Shown one piece after another: positions 23,166 to 35,783 of a DNA stretch of 64,000 nucleotides. A program made the position numbers and the translations under genes. Every line of letters begins with the position of its first letter. Within the stretch, counting starts at the first letter, position 1. The stretch is from Terana coerulea (Eukaryota; Basidiomycota; Agaricomycetes; Polyporales; Phanerochaetaceae), in contig JAKOGH010001214.1 in NCBI GenBank assembly GCA_024811115.1, forward strand, positions 1 to 64,000. Direction: 5' to 3'. The notes beneath the pieces are model-generated. The model saw only the letters and a list, made by a program, of their open reading frames with translations, ran no database searches and was not told the DNA's origin.

Positions 23166-23936
23166 GCGGTGCGTCAAGCTCGGGAACACCGGTTAATGAA
23201 TGCTGGCTGATGACGCCCGACCACAGTATTTAGCAGGTGATGGGCGATGGGGTCACGCGGGGTAGTCATAGAGTAGATACGTTGGGTCCCAGAGGCTATT
23301 ATCCTCTTATTTCGCTTGGTTTTAGACCACGTTTGCGCTACAAACTACCGGTGTGAGTGTCGAGAGAGCAAGGCGAGGGATGTATGATCGGCGCGGAGGC
23401 CGCTGTTTGAAGTTGAGACCATGTCGGCGCTAGTTTGGCGGGGCTCTCATACCCGTTCTGTTGAGCAAGTGCCGGAGCCAGAGTCCGTCACCTGCCCAGG
23501 CATCATGCTCAGAGTCTCATTCAATTCAGAGCACTAGCCCCTTCTTCTCGACCACCATCTTCGCCCAGGAGGATCTTAATATTTCGCACACTCCTCTCCC
23601 TCCTTTCATCGCTTTCCCCGCCTTATTTCATTCCGCTTTGCTCGCCCTGCACGGCCACGGCCTCCTAGACTGCGCTACTCCTCCATCCTAGAATCGCAAT
23701 AACGGATTAGATTCACGAACAGATACGGTCAGAGACGTCTATTGTATGTCCCAGAGCATTCTGCTACCCCTGCTTCGCTGACTTGGAGTCTCCCAGATTC
23801 ACGACCATAGAGGCCAGCAGCTCTCAATCGCCGTAGTCACAGCAGCTATACATCACTAGGACCGCGCCCCTCCAAACTGGCTACTGTTCAGAACTATAAT
23901 CAACTGCGTGGCCTTGGCTCGCCCTCCTTCGACAGT
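23166..23936. other. Intergenic region between rgp1 and PSP1 gene
   Basis: No gene is supported. The second half is rich in C and T on the plus strand (about 23480-23640), as often seen in mushroom promoters and 5' leaders, and probably serves the PSP1-domain gene. Confidence 0.4.
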
Positions 23937-26151
23937 ATGCAGTCTACCCACGCGAAGCAGCAGTCCCAGGACGACGAGGATCGCACCAACCGATTCCTCT
24001 CGTCCGCGAACGGAAGCGACACCCCTCATTCCCTCAGTCAGCGCGAGAGAGCGGTGAGCCAACCGCCGCGCACGTCCACCCAGAGCTATTTCGCGTCACC
24101 GTCGTTGCAATCGATGCGGACGAACTCAGGGGTTCCGGACTTTGGCCCCGGATTCCATCCGGTCTCAACCCTAACTCCTCCCTCCAGCCAGGCCTGCCTT
24201 CCTCCGTTCCCACTCGCAGCTCGTCGTTCTCCATGTCACCCAACGCGCAAGGTCTGTTCTCGTCAGCACTGCGCGAGTCGCGCTTCGCGTCCACCTTCGA
24301 GGACGATGAGTCTGAAGCTTTCTCCGATATCCATGATCCGTACGAAGAGCGGTACATAAGCAATGCGCAGCCTGCGATTGGGTCGGGTCTGTCAGGTGGA
24401 CGCGGCCGGTCTTATGCCGCCGACATGACTCGCAGTCGTTCCCAGTCGGTCGCAACTACGACGAGACCAGGCCCCATTGGTAGTCCGTTCTCCAATGCTC
24501 TATGGAACGACGGCAATACGAATCCGCTCAACATTCCGGGCTCGCGCTACGGCGACTTGAAACCATCCGGTGGCACGAGCCGCTATGGATCTTTGGGCGC
24601 GCTCGGCCGGTCACCTTCCAACGGGTACTCCGCGGGTTCATTCCAGGATCAGTCAAACATGAGTCCCTTTGTACGGGATCTGGAGCAGATTATGAAAGAT
24701 GATGCTCAGGGATATAGGGACCCATGGATGGCGTCGGGACAAGCGAGGGATGAGACTGGCGGAGGTGGAAGTGGGACCACCAGCCGAAGGCATAGTGTCA
24801 GTGTCGTCGCGCGCCCCCGCCCCACGGTGGTTGGCTTTAACGCGCCTGGCTTTGATTCGGACGAGCCCTCGATGTCGCGTGCCGGTGCATATCAATCGTC
24901 TTTTCCAAGCTCTGGCGGCGGTGGCGGCCTGTTACTGACGGACGATGACCTCGCAAGCGACCTCGGCATGCTGAACCTCGGTTACAACGAAGAGGCTGCG
25001 CGCCCCCGACTACGGGTCACTCAGCTGCCCCGGCGTCCCTCCCGAGCAACGCACCGTTGTCGCGCAGCCCGGGCTATGAGCGGCTCTCGCCTTATCAACC
25101 TTTGCAGCTCAACATACCCGGTGGCGCGGGCTCGTTCGCTTCTCGCCAGCAGGGCGTGGGATCCCCAAGCGACAGTGCCTTTTCAGCCGGCAGCCCCTCA
25201 CGCCATCAGTTCGAAGGCGACATGCATTTCACCGGTGCACGCGAGAATATCGGCGCTCGACCTGGCCTGACAGCAAGATTCGTTCCGGGTCAGGGTATCC
25301 AGCACATACCGGAGGCGAGCATGCTCCCTACGCCCGTTACGCCTGGGGGCTTGCGCTCAGGCTACCCTGGATCCGTGCAGCGGCGGCCGTCGGACGCTGC
25401 AAAGGGGCTCATTGACCTCGGCAAGGGCGTGCCCCTCCACGCTGTCCCGACCATCGTGGCCATTATTCATCGTCGAATTTAAGGCTGGTCGGACCGATCT
25501 GTTCTATTGCACGGATCTTTCCTTGGACATTCGTGTTGGCGACCTTGTTATTGTGGAAGCTGATCGCGGGAAGGACTTGGGAAAGGTGGTCAATGACACC
25601 ATCACGCTCGCGGAGGTTGAGGCGTTCCAGAAGCAACAGAAGATTCTCAGTGGGTACGCGGAGGCGCAGGGTCAGATGCCGACTAGCCCAACCGGAGGAG
25701 GCAAGGATATCAACCCTAAGATGATTTACGGAAAGGCGCAGCTGCATGACACTCAGTGAGCATCCTCCGCGTTAAACCTGCGACGTGTCTGATGCTTTAT
25801 GCCCAGGGGTATAGCGGCCAAGATTAGTGACGAGGCAAAAGCTCTCGAACTTTGTCGTTCCAAAGTCAGGCAGCGCAAGCTCCCTATGGAGGTTATCGAT
25901 GCTGAATATCAATGGTATGCTCTGCTCAACATCGTCCGTACATACCTTCTAAGCGTAGGTCTAGGGACCGGCGCAAGTTGACATTCTACTTCGTCGCCGA
26001 CAAGCGAATTGATTTTAGGGAACTCGTGCGAGAACTCTTCAGGTGCGTTTTGTCGGCGTTCCACCCTCACGTCATGTTTACCTTTCCGTTCAGATTGTAC
26101 AAAACTCGAATTTGGATGGCGTCTCTTGGCGGGGCAGCACACGAGCAGTGA
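23937..26151 (+). CDS. PSP1 C-terminal domain protein
   Basis: A long Ser/Pro/Gly-rich, probably disordered N-terminal region starts MQSTHAKQQSQDDEDRTN and includes SFSMSPNAQGLFSSALRESR and SPFVRDLEQIMKDD. It ends in a compact PSP1 domain: LGKGVPLHAVP, FIVEFKAGRTDLFYCTDLS, VGDLVIVEADRGKDLG, then LELCRSKVRQRKLPMEVIDA, KLTFYFVADKRIDFRELVRE and LYKTRIWMASLG. In yeast Psp1 suppresses DNA polymerase mutants when overproduced; in fungi the domain's molecular role is poorly defined. Introns in the domain part are at about 25756-25806, 25918-25963 and 26041-26095. Apparent one-base frame changes occur near 24160, in the C run at 25003-25007 and near 25448, with conserved protein on both sides. The length is usual for mushroom members. 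Confidence 0.85.
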
Positions 26152-26587
26152 AGTAGCTGTTCGTAATGCCCCACGTTATCCTGGATCTCGGAAGCGCGTG
26201 TGACGAAGGCCAATGCACTAATGAATCTCATCTTCGATGTGTAGATTTGAGGCTACCTTTTATTTAATGGCTCGTGTTTGTACCGTAGCCTGTAGCTGGT
26301 TGCGGTTGTAGTACTCCTTGTCGGCGGACCTGATATCCTTGTCTCGACGACGTCCCAGAACTATCATATCCATGTACAACAGTTGCGTTCACTTCCGTTC
26401 CTCTGCATGTAGGGCTCTTGGACAATGTTGGCGACAAAGTACAGTACTTGTATTAATACATTGTTCGGTGAAATGAAGAAGGCCACACCACCCCATCAAA
26501 TTAGCGATAAATGAGCAATATATATCTACATACACTAGCATTACAGGCAAGTCCTGGATCTGTACTAATACAACGCAGCTCTTCTTA
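26152..26587. other. Intergenic region between convergent genes
   Basis: The PSP1 gene (+) and the OPT gene (-) converge here, so this should hold two 3' untranslated regions. It is locally AT-richer (about 26440-26560) and no gene is seen. Confidence 0.45.
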
Positions 26588-29500
26588 TCACCACAGCTTA
26601 GGACTTTCGCGAGTGTTTAGTAACGTGCTAAGATTAGTGGATTGGTAATGAGGGACTCACCCGAACTGGGCACCATCCGGGAGTGTTTTGAATGCGGCCA
26701 TCTTCTTGTCCATGGTGTTCAGATACACAGTATTGCCCCACCACGCCTGTATCGTGGATTGCCCTATGGTACCATTCCTAGGATATTGAAGACTAGACGG
26801 TAGTGAGCGAGATTGCAAACGGCGTCCGTTCCGACGACTCACCAGAAGAATACGAACAACGTTCCAATGGCGGTCCCCGCATCCAGAGCTGCCGATAGGA
26901 TATCTACGAAGGCTCAGTCAGCTTCGCACGATTCACTACAGAGCACCAGTATATACGCACAGTTGTACTTCGACCACCAACCAAAATATTGCCGTCGGAC
27001 GATGTACTGTGATATGAATCCCACGAGAGCCCATGGGACGTAATTGAGCCCAGTAGCTGGCGGTATCCATCCGGTGCCATTCACGATGATGGGTATACTG
27101 AAGGTGGTCAGCAACCGACGCTCGTGTGACTGCATATACACACTTACTTGACGTATCGGAAGTAGCTATTGGGCCATTTCTTGAGAATGACATAGGGTAT
27201 CACAGGTGCTATTGCCCCAAAGAGGAAGAAGAACCGCAGGAAGCTGTACACCTGGCCGGGGGGAAAAGAGAAGCTTGGGGCCGACGACACCCCAAATGAC
27301 GCTGGCGGTATAGAATACGTCCGTACTCGCGCAGGTGAAATGGTCCTTCTGATCGTCGTGGCACATGTCGGGTATATTTCCGAACATCCAGTTTTGTACG
27401 CCGAGCTGCACAAGACCCGCAAGTACTGTAGCGACGACTTGGCACCAGAACATCGATCGTGGCCTGTCATACGATAAGTAAAGTTGCGAAAGCACTCTCA
27501 GCATGTGTGGACATACGGTATCTTCATGTAATGGCCCAGCTTCATGTCTGACGTGAACACCAGTGCTACACAAGAAAAGATGAGTTGGCGAGCTGCGAAG
27601 ACAGCAGATGTGTTGTCTGACCTTGTGACATCGTCTAGTATTCCATGCATCGTCAGCCAGGCATTCCATACGATATGACAGAGAAATCGTACAATGTAGC
27701 CCCAGGTTTTGAACAACATCATTGCGAGAGGCTGCCCAGGCAAAACGTAGCCAATAACCAGCTCCGTAATGACGTTCAGGCCAATCTGCTGATTTGTGAC
27801 CGCTTGTATGATCCCAATTGGCACCGTGTACACGAACGCGACTATGAGTGCGAGGACGAAGGCCCACACCGGCATCTGGGTCGGGTATATCTCGATAGCG
27901 ATGACCCCAAACGCGAACATGGACATGAATATACAGACATACCACCAGTCCGGGACTTGGCGGTATTGAGACATGAGCCGGGCGTGGATGTCGGGCTGTT
28001 CAGCAAGGGAGCGTCGGGCTTGTATCATGATCTGTTTACGGTAGTATAGGAAGACATGGACCATAGTAGCTGCGAGGAGGGTCAGTCAATGACTGTCGGG
28101 AGTGTGCGCAGGTATACACTGACCTGTCACGCTGGCGAAGCTGAGCGCGTAGGAAATGGCGAATCCTGTGGGGAGGAAAAGAGGGCTGTATGCCTTGTAC
28201 TTCTCCATGTCGAACGTCCCGTTGGTAAGCACGCGTGTAGAATTATATGGCTGGCCCGTGTTATCATAGGCAGTGCGGGAGAGTACGGGCAAGTACTGAG
28301 AGTCCCAGGCGTTGGTGTAGTAGAGCAAAGGCACGATTATCCAGAAGAAGAACACGAAGCCGAAGGCGACGTTTCCTTCCGCCCACCATGGCGTAGCAAG
28401 CGGAGAGCCGATGAAGGCGACTTGAGTCCAGTCAAAGGTTATCAGGGACATTCCCAGCCCGCTCTGGTATCCGAACATTTGATTGACAACCACTAAGGCA
28501 CAAAATTATTGAGTTTGTTCGCAGCCTACTGGATAAGTGATACGCACCGTTTTCGGGTTTGATCCAGCATACCCATGAGAAAAACGAGAGGGCGGTAAAG
28601 AGGAATCCAGGCACGAGATCTAAGAGGTACTGTTAGGGGTTGATAGCAAGGAACATCATCAAAAGGACCCTTACACCATATCGCAGCGGCGCTAAAGGCA
28701 AGCACGAAGAATCGCTCTCGACTGAGGCCGCCCTTCTTGCCAAATCCAACATACCACTGGGCATGTAGGGTGTTGAACAATGCGCAGTACACCAAGTTGG
28801 AGGGCCAGACTATAAGAGGCCGAGTGAGAGGCCGAGCGGAACTTGACAGATGATCACGTACTCATTGACGGCGGCGATACCAGGAATCGTTTTGCAATTC
28901 CACCAATGGAAAAGCCAATGAGCTGGGTGGACATAACGACCATGAATTGGTAGCCAAAACTGTACACTTGGTTGTAATGAAACCGCTGCACGGCAATAAT
29001 ATCGGTCTAATGCGGCCATTAGGTACGCACGCTGTTTAGGAGACTGCGGAAACTTACCGCATATGCAGACGCGGCGCCGACGCCCGCCATGATGGTGACA
29101 ACGACATGTTCCTTGATAGAGAATGGTCCAGGGTTCAGTGGTTGTCCGAATATCCGCACGCGGGGGAAGAATCGAGCAACCAGCCGGCCAAGAGGGAATG
29201 TGAGGAGTTGTGCCACCAGCTGTGAGTGTTGCGGGAGTTGAGGTAAACTTAATTCAGAGCAGAGCAGACAAAAGACGCACCGGTCCGACTGTGATATTGG
29301 GAAAGCGAAAGAAGTAGAACTGATTTATTGCCGGGATAATGATGGCCCATAGCAGCCCTAGCATCCAGGCGCGTATGGTCCCGGCTGGCATGTCGGGGTC
29401 GTCGGTATTCGCCACGGCGGAGCGAACTTCAGGGTAGGGGGAGTCGTCCTCTACAATGCCCGCAGCTCAATACACGTTCTCATTGTGAAGCAATATAATT

Positions 29501-29941
29501 TACCCAGGTATTCCGCGTCCAGGTCAATATTGGGGTCTCCAAAGGCGTCCTGTTCTACAATGCTCTATGGCAAGCGTGAAGACGTGCACAACTTCAGCGC
29601 GACAAGCACTCACAACCACAGCTAACGAACAAAGCTCAGTATCTAACCGCGCAGAAAGCAGGAAATCACGTACGTCCTGTGATGCCACTCTCCATTACCT
29701 GCTGCTGCTCCCACTTTCCTGGATCAAAATCATAGAGAGCTTTCGGAGGGTCCGGACTTGGAGTCGGCGGTTCGTCTCTGTACGACATGACCCTCGTCGG
29801 TCTCGTTCTCGAGGAGGGGGGTGAGGGGGAGATGACAAGCCCATGCAAGGTTGAGTGATACCTGACCGACGGCGGTGCCTGAGCAGCGCTACGCTCGAAA
29901 CTTGCCGCGGCTGATGTAGAGGGTCGGGGTAATTCCATCAT
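26588..29941 (-). CDS. Oligopeptide transporter, OPT family
   Basis: A multi-exon gene for a plasma-membrane proton-coupled small-peptide transporter of the OPT superfamily. In order: a soluble acidic N-terminus (start MMELPRPSTSAAASF at 29941), KALYDFDPGKWEQQQ, EQDAFGDPNIDLDAEYLG, DDSPYPEVRSAVANTDDPDM before the first membrane helix, PLNPGPFSIKEHVVVTIMA (the family's NPGPF motif), FGYQFMVVMSTQLIGFS, QAVTNQQIGLNVITELVIGY (cytosolic loop motif) and a C-terminal KTLPDGAQFG. A last 57-nt intron (26604-26660) adds the terminal PKLW, matching the family ending FGPxxW and fixing the stop at 26588. Numerous hydrophobic segments fit 12 or more membrane spans. It is divergent from the Trk gene. Its peptide substrate, or a role in secondary-metabolite export, cannot be told. 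Confidence 0.9.
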
Positions 29942-30504
29942 GATACCTTCCAGATCCGGAAGGATAACTCTAATTGATTGCGACGTCCGCGAAAATGCCT
30001 CGCAAAATCCCCTTCGCTCTTGAACTGCTCTGCCACTATTGACATTATCCCTATATCCCAGACCAATGCACACGAGCGACATTGTCCACGTTGCTCCGGA
30101 CATTGTCAGGACTGCACAACCCAGCGAAGTTCGTACGCCGCCACATGCCAAACGCCAATTGCCTGCTCAACTCGACATGTACTCGTTTTCCCCTGTTATT
30201 CTTGGGATTGCAACAAATAACGCTCTGGTCTTGGCCTCGTTGTGGTGTTCAATACCTGGCGTCCTGACCATCGGCCTGGAGGCGAGCACGACGAATCCAG
30301 ACGGCACCTACATATATCACACCATCAACCCATTCTGCTCCGTCTCCACGTGTAGGCCGAGGTTATGCAACGGGATGATGTCGTTTGAGACTCTCACCAC
30401 GAACCTTGATCCCCGCCCACTCCCTGTTCTACTTGTACCACACAATAATTCTCCCTTTCCCTGGTCCGGTGGTTCTCAAGTCTCTAGTGTCGTGCCGGCA
30501 TCCC
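29942..30504. promoter_or_regulatory. Divergent promoter region, OPT / Trk
   Basis: About 560 bp between two divergently transcribed membrane-transport genes. No gene is supported and I cannot name a specific site. Confidence 0.35.
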
Positions 30505-33500
30505 ATGACTTTGTCGTTGGACGATGTTCGAGAATGGATCAAGAAAGAAGCCAACTTCTTCCGCATTCATCTCCTGTTCTTCCTCCTCATACCATTGGTG
30601 TCAGCAGGAATATTCTTTGCTGCTAACGGCCAATATCCAATACGTAAGTGCTCTTCTTGATGTCTGAACAAATGAGAGGAGTGGGAGAGCGGTCTGTCGT
30701 GCAAGCTATGCACGTGGGCAGGACGTCGCGGGCTGGGTGTAGCTGGTTGAGGTCGGCTCCGTTGTGCTGACAAATACGTTAGCTTTCATAGATGCGCTAT
30801 TTCTCTGCTATTCTGCCCTCACAGTCACTGGCCTATCCACGGTGAACTTAAGCACATGTACCGTCTTCCAGCAAGTCATTCTGTATGTTTTGATGGGACT
30901 GGGGGATGTTGTAAGTTCGCTACTTGCGTGGGTTCTGTGAAGTGAGTGAATGGCTGAACATGGCTGTCAGTCTATAGTTGCTTGGGTCATGGTCCTCATT
31001 AGGAAGCGTTATTTCGTTGAGCACCTGGAGTCCTTGAAGCGACGTCAACGGTCGCGAACCCAAATCGAGAACAGGTTTCTTCGCATCATCAGGAGAAATG
31101 GGACGTCCAACGCTAAAGGCGAGAAACTACAGATTAGCGTGAAAGGTCCAACCCCAGGAAACACCATGGGACCGCAGGAGATGCAACAGCAGGATCGGCT
31201 CAACGCTGCAGATGGGATTGGCGCAGCTCTTGTCGGAGGAGGCAGCATGGGTATTGGTCTTGGCCTCGCCTTGAGCACATGCGTCGCCAATGGTGAACAA
31301 GCGTCGTCCGCTGAAGGCACAACTACCGGAGACGCTCCTGAAGAGGTCCAGTCACCGAAGTCCATAACAGCCTCGTTTGACTTCGTACACCACGAGGATG
31401 CTCGACCTGGAATGGCTGCGGACGCCCGTTCATTTACATCTTCTCCACGCTCGGGGCTCTCGCCTTTGCCTGGCCCATTCTCTCCTGGATACCAATCTGT
31501 GGGACGCACTGTATACTCAAACCCTCTCAGCCCGCGTTCGTTGAGATACAGGCGGGGTAAGTTGCCGCTGTGCATACCTATTGTCGCAGCACTAATCATG
31601 GCCTATAGGCGTTCCCATTCCTAGACGGCAGACGGTCATTCAGCCGCCTATTATGCCCGACCAGAATGCACCTCCGTTGTTTGGTCATCGAGAGAAAGAC
31701 CATAACCTGGGTGGTTTTCCAGGCCCCTTGCAGCTCACTGTAAAGCTGTCTCGCAAATTGTTTCCGCGGATGTACCGCTGGTTGGTCCGCATCATGACCA
31801 CCTCGATAGCGAACGCAAAGAAGGGGAAGAGCATGCAGTGGCTTGACGAAGAGTTCTCGCGGCTGGTCGTGTTACGCAACTCGGACTTCGATACGGATGA
31901 GTTGGATGACGAGGAGCTGGAGCGACTCGGCGGCCTCGAGTAAGTGCTAACATTCCACGTGATGATATTCGAAACTCATCGCTTCAGGTATCGAGCTTTA
32001 GACTTCTTGAGCTATCTGGTTATCGGAGTGCGTTTCACTCAAATACCGATCTCATAATGTATTTTACTAATCACTGGCATCCAGTACTTCGTCGGCGTGC
32101 AGCTGCTTACGATTCTGCTCATTGCACCGTGGCTTTCGGCAACTCACACGTACGATGACGCATTTACGTCTCAGCCCAGGCTCGTAAATAAACCCTGGTA
32201 TGTCTCCAACGGACGTGCTAGACTTGTTACCTCCTAATCCGGTATTGACTTGTTGTTCTGTCTAGGTTTGTAGCATTGTGAGCCGATTTGCCCTTGTGCC
32301 AGTTGGCCGCCTTTGACTGAGCGCGAACAGTCAAGTAATGGGTTCGTACACCGGCGGTGGTATGAGTTTAGTGGATGCGTGAGTGACCACTCGCGACGGA
32401 CCTACATGACAGCTGATCCTTCATTCACAGGGGGATGGTTCCATTCCAGCAAGCGTATCTCATGATATGTGTGTCGCTCCTTCTTGTTTTCTGTATTCCA
32501 CTAATTCGCTACAGTTGCCATGATATTTGCGATCCTTGCTGGGAACCACGGTCTTGTAAGCTTTTGTACAAGTATATGCACGGTGATTCTAAGCTCATTC
32601 CATCGCGTTAGCCTATATTGTAAGTGTCGTACTATGGTCACTTCATAAGCAAGACTCAACATGGTTGACACCCAAGCCTGCGATTCTCCATGTGAGTGTT
32701 TGAGTCTCATCAATAGCCAATGTTGCTGAGCACGTCGCGTATTTAGATGGACATGCACAAAGTTTGTATCAGACAACTCCCCCATGGACAAAGCACTTCA
32801 CTTTTTGCTCGATCATCCTCGACGGCGAGTGTTCAGCTCAACATTTGTTGGCCGGAAAACTTACGGATAGCCACACAGATGCTTCCTATACCTGTTCCCA
32901 TCGCATGTTACGTGGTTCCTTCTGGCTATCCTATTCTTCTTCACGTACGTACTCTTACAGATCATCATAGTTAACGACTCACAACTAACCCACTTATCGT
33001 TGTACAGGAGCATCGAATGGGTATCATTTATCGTACTGAATATTGGCCTTGATGTTACCGACTCCCTTCCTGGAGGGACCCGAGCTGTCGCTGGTCTGTT
33101 CCAATCCTTCGCTGTCCGTGCTTCAGGGTTCTCGATTGTGTCGCTAGCATCAGTGGCACCGGCATTCCAGTGAGCTTTAGGTTAGCCTACATCACCTGAG
33201 TGCTTTCTTATCTTGCGTTGCAGATTTCTGTGCGTTATCATGATGTATATTGCCATCTATCCGGTACGTGTATGTCCACGAACGCTCCGATCTGAAATGA
33301 CGTGTTTGGCACTAGGTGGCGATGAGTATTCGTTCGACGAACGTGTATGAATCCATCCAGCTTGTAATTGTGGACAAGAACTTATTACTATTCGTAGATA
33401 CGAGGAGCGGAGTCTCGGCGTGTTCGAGCTACCTTCGGAAGACGCTGAGGAGGAGCCTAACATGGGCGAAAATATACCCCGCCGTGAACGCATTGGTACG

Positions 33501-34146
33501 TGGCCTCCTGTAACCTATTGTTGAAAGGTGCTCACGTGCCCATTAGGCAAGTATTTCGGCTGGCATTTGAGAAGACAGGTGGCGTACGACATCTGGTGGC
33601 TTGTCTGGGGCATCTTCTTTATATGCGTCATTGAGCGCACGAAGATCATGGATGACGACAATGCTCCGTGGTTTAATCTTTTCCGCATCGGTCGGTCCTA
33701 CTTCTCCCTTTGAACCGGTGACGTTCGCTGACATAGCGATAGTGTTCGAGCTTGTCTCCGCTTTCGGCGGTATTGGCCTCACGCTAGGCATACCGACGCA
33801 GAACTACTCATTTTCCGGGGCCTTCGGGCCATTATCAAAGCTGGTCGTGATTGTGATCATGTTGCGTGGCAGACATCGTGGGCTTCCGGTTGCAATTGAC
33901 AGAGCTAGTACGTGCCAACACTTTTCACTCTGGTGTAATCACTGACATATCATGCTAGTCCTATTACCCGAGGACCTTGTACCCAGCAGGCGAGAGGGAG
34001 ATCCAAGCATTCGCTCCCCTGTTCAGGGTAACGGCGGTCAGCCGATGTCTGGTATCCCTACGACAAGCCCACAGTTTGCTCTGGAATTCCAGGATACGGA
34101 AAAGAACAGGCCACCAACGCCCCTACAACTCCCAACACAGCCTTGA
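30505..34146 (+). CDS. trk1: Trk-type potassium transporter
   Basis: Encodes a plasma-membrane potassium uptake protein of the Trk/HKT superfamily with four membrane-pore-membrane repeats. The pore signatures are visible in order: SALTVTGLSTVNLSTC (after a 139-nt first intron, about 30643-30781), FQVMGSYTGGGMSLVD, FQSFAVRASGFSIVSL and VFELVSAFGGIGLTLGIP. The glycine of each filter is kept. Between repeats 1 and 2 lies the long hydrophilic loop typical of fungal Trk1 (about 31000-31880), rich in Ser/Pro/Gly and ending in an acidic DFDTDELDDEELERLGG. The start MTLSLDDVREWIKKEANFFR is the closest ATG before the first helix; an in-frame ATG upstream at 30385 is possible. More than ten short introns are needed. 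The C-terminal tail is soluble and Pro-rich. Confidence 0.9.
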
Positions 34147-35783
34147 TGCAATTCACCTTGACTTCGACCTGGATCATACGCGCCACCACGTTTATTATAT
34201 CATGTTTATTATATCACACTAATCATAATTATGCTCATTCGCACCCTCGTGTTCATTTAGCGCGATTTAGTCAGTCGGTGCAGCCCTAGTGAACGAATGG
34301 CTATAGGCAGGTTGTTTGATGCCTGAGTCAGCGCTCGTACACATCGCGCCATTTGTCAACGCAGTTGCGTTTTGAATACGGAGTCCATGTCGTTGGTAGC
34401 ATACGTGAGGAATACGCCCAGGATAATGATATATTTGAATGAGACGAAGTGTGACCAACCTGGGAGGCGAGGAGTGGAAGAGGAGCGGCTCGGGCAGAAC
34501 AGCTGGCCCAAAGGGGGTGGTTTGGTTAGAACGTTAGCGTAAGCCCACTTGAAGTCCACGCACATAGACTTACAGGGGGAGAGCTTATGTGAGCTGCAGG
34601 CTCCAAACCAGCACGGCCTTGCGGCCTCGTTCGTCTGAAATCCCCACTTGCCGGCGCGCGGCATCGTTGGACGCTCATGTCCCGTCGCGTCCCATTTGCG
34701 TCCTTCACGATTACCTATCTCTTCCTCAGCATTTACGTGGCAAAAAGCCCATGCAGCATATGGAAATGTCAATTGACTATAGATACTCATTAGTGCGATT
34801 TTTGCCCATGGTTGGACTCATTTTAAGTGGTGTTTACTTGTCATCTCTGGGTGACACAACTCCAAAAAATGCAATCTTCTTTCTGAAAATAGCCTTACGG
34901 CTATACGCATTATCAAACAAAACGTCGAAGCCGTGCAAGGTTATACAGGAACTAGACACGCACTACTTGGTGAAGACGCGACTCGCGATCCACATGGTTC
35001 AGACTGCCACGTGATTGACTTCCCAAATTGGCCGAGAGATCACTACCTTGTTGCGTCCGTCGTTCCCTCCCCTCACGCAAATAATGGCTCAAAATTGAGG
35101 GTCAGAATCGCACTGCTACTGTGCATTTCTGTTCCAAAATAAGTACCAATAGCGGGGTAGGCCACAAGTTTAAGGGCTCTCTGCGAGAAAGACGCGAACA
35201 AGGACCCGGGCCACCGCTACCGCCCCGGCTCCACCTGGCGGTGCGTATCCCCGATTCAGATCTCGCCCCCTCTCGCCCCAGGCGGCCTAATGTTTCGCAA
35301 ACAGCTGTAACCTTCAAAGGGGTCGTGTATCCTTAACCTTGGATGATCCTGTGAGCGACTTGCACCTGCTCCGAGCCGCGGCGGGGATTGATACGTCACA
35401 GCTATGCACAACTCAGCATTGCGCCATCTTCTCAACATATGCACCTTGGAAGTAGCGATGGCGCCCGTCTAGGCGACTCCTGCAGCTGTGCTCACGGCGG
35501 ACTACGGCATGAGGCCGTGGGCCATGGGAAGCCGTATGTATGTGCGAAGCATCATGCATCATGCATCAGCGCCAGCTAGCCCATTAGGACGCCCGTAATG
35601 AGGCATGCGATGTCTACATGTCGCTGCCAGATGGCGATGTTGGTACAGGCTGGTTCCGATGTTCCTACCTTGTTGGAAAGCTTATTAGACTTCTTCCCCA
35701 GATATACGCGCTGAATCTGGGGCAAGTCGTTGACAGTAGACTCGCCACTTCCCTCAGGCTCCCACATTTTCCTTTCTACTTCC
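34147..35783. other. 1.6-kb intergenic region, Trk to P450
   Basis: I cannot support a gene here. A 144-codon open stretch on the minus strand (34356-34790) has one hydrophobic segment near its C-terminus but no recognised motif. Around 35549-35572 there is a small CATCATGCATCATGCATCAG repeat. The 3' part presumably carries the P450 promoter. Confidence 0.4.

Noticed and set aside
34356..34790. A 144-codon minus-strand frame as a small secreted or hydrophobin-like protein
   Set aside because: There is no signal peptide at its start, and the cysteine spacing does not fit the eight-cysteine hydrophobin pattern.
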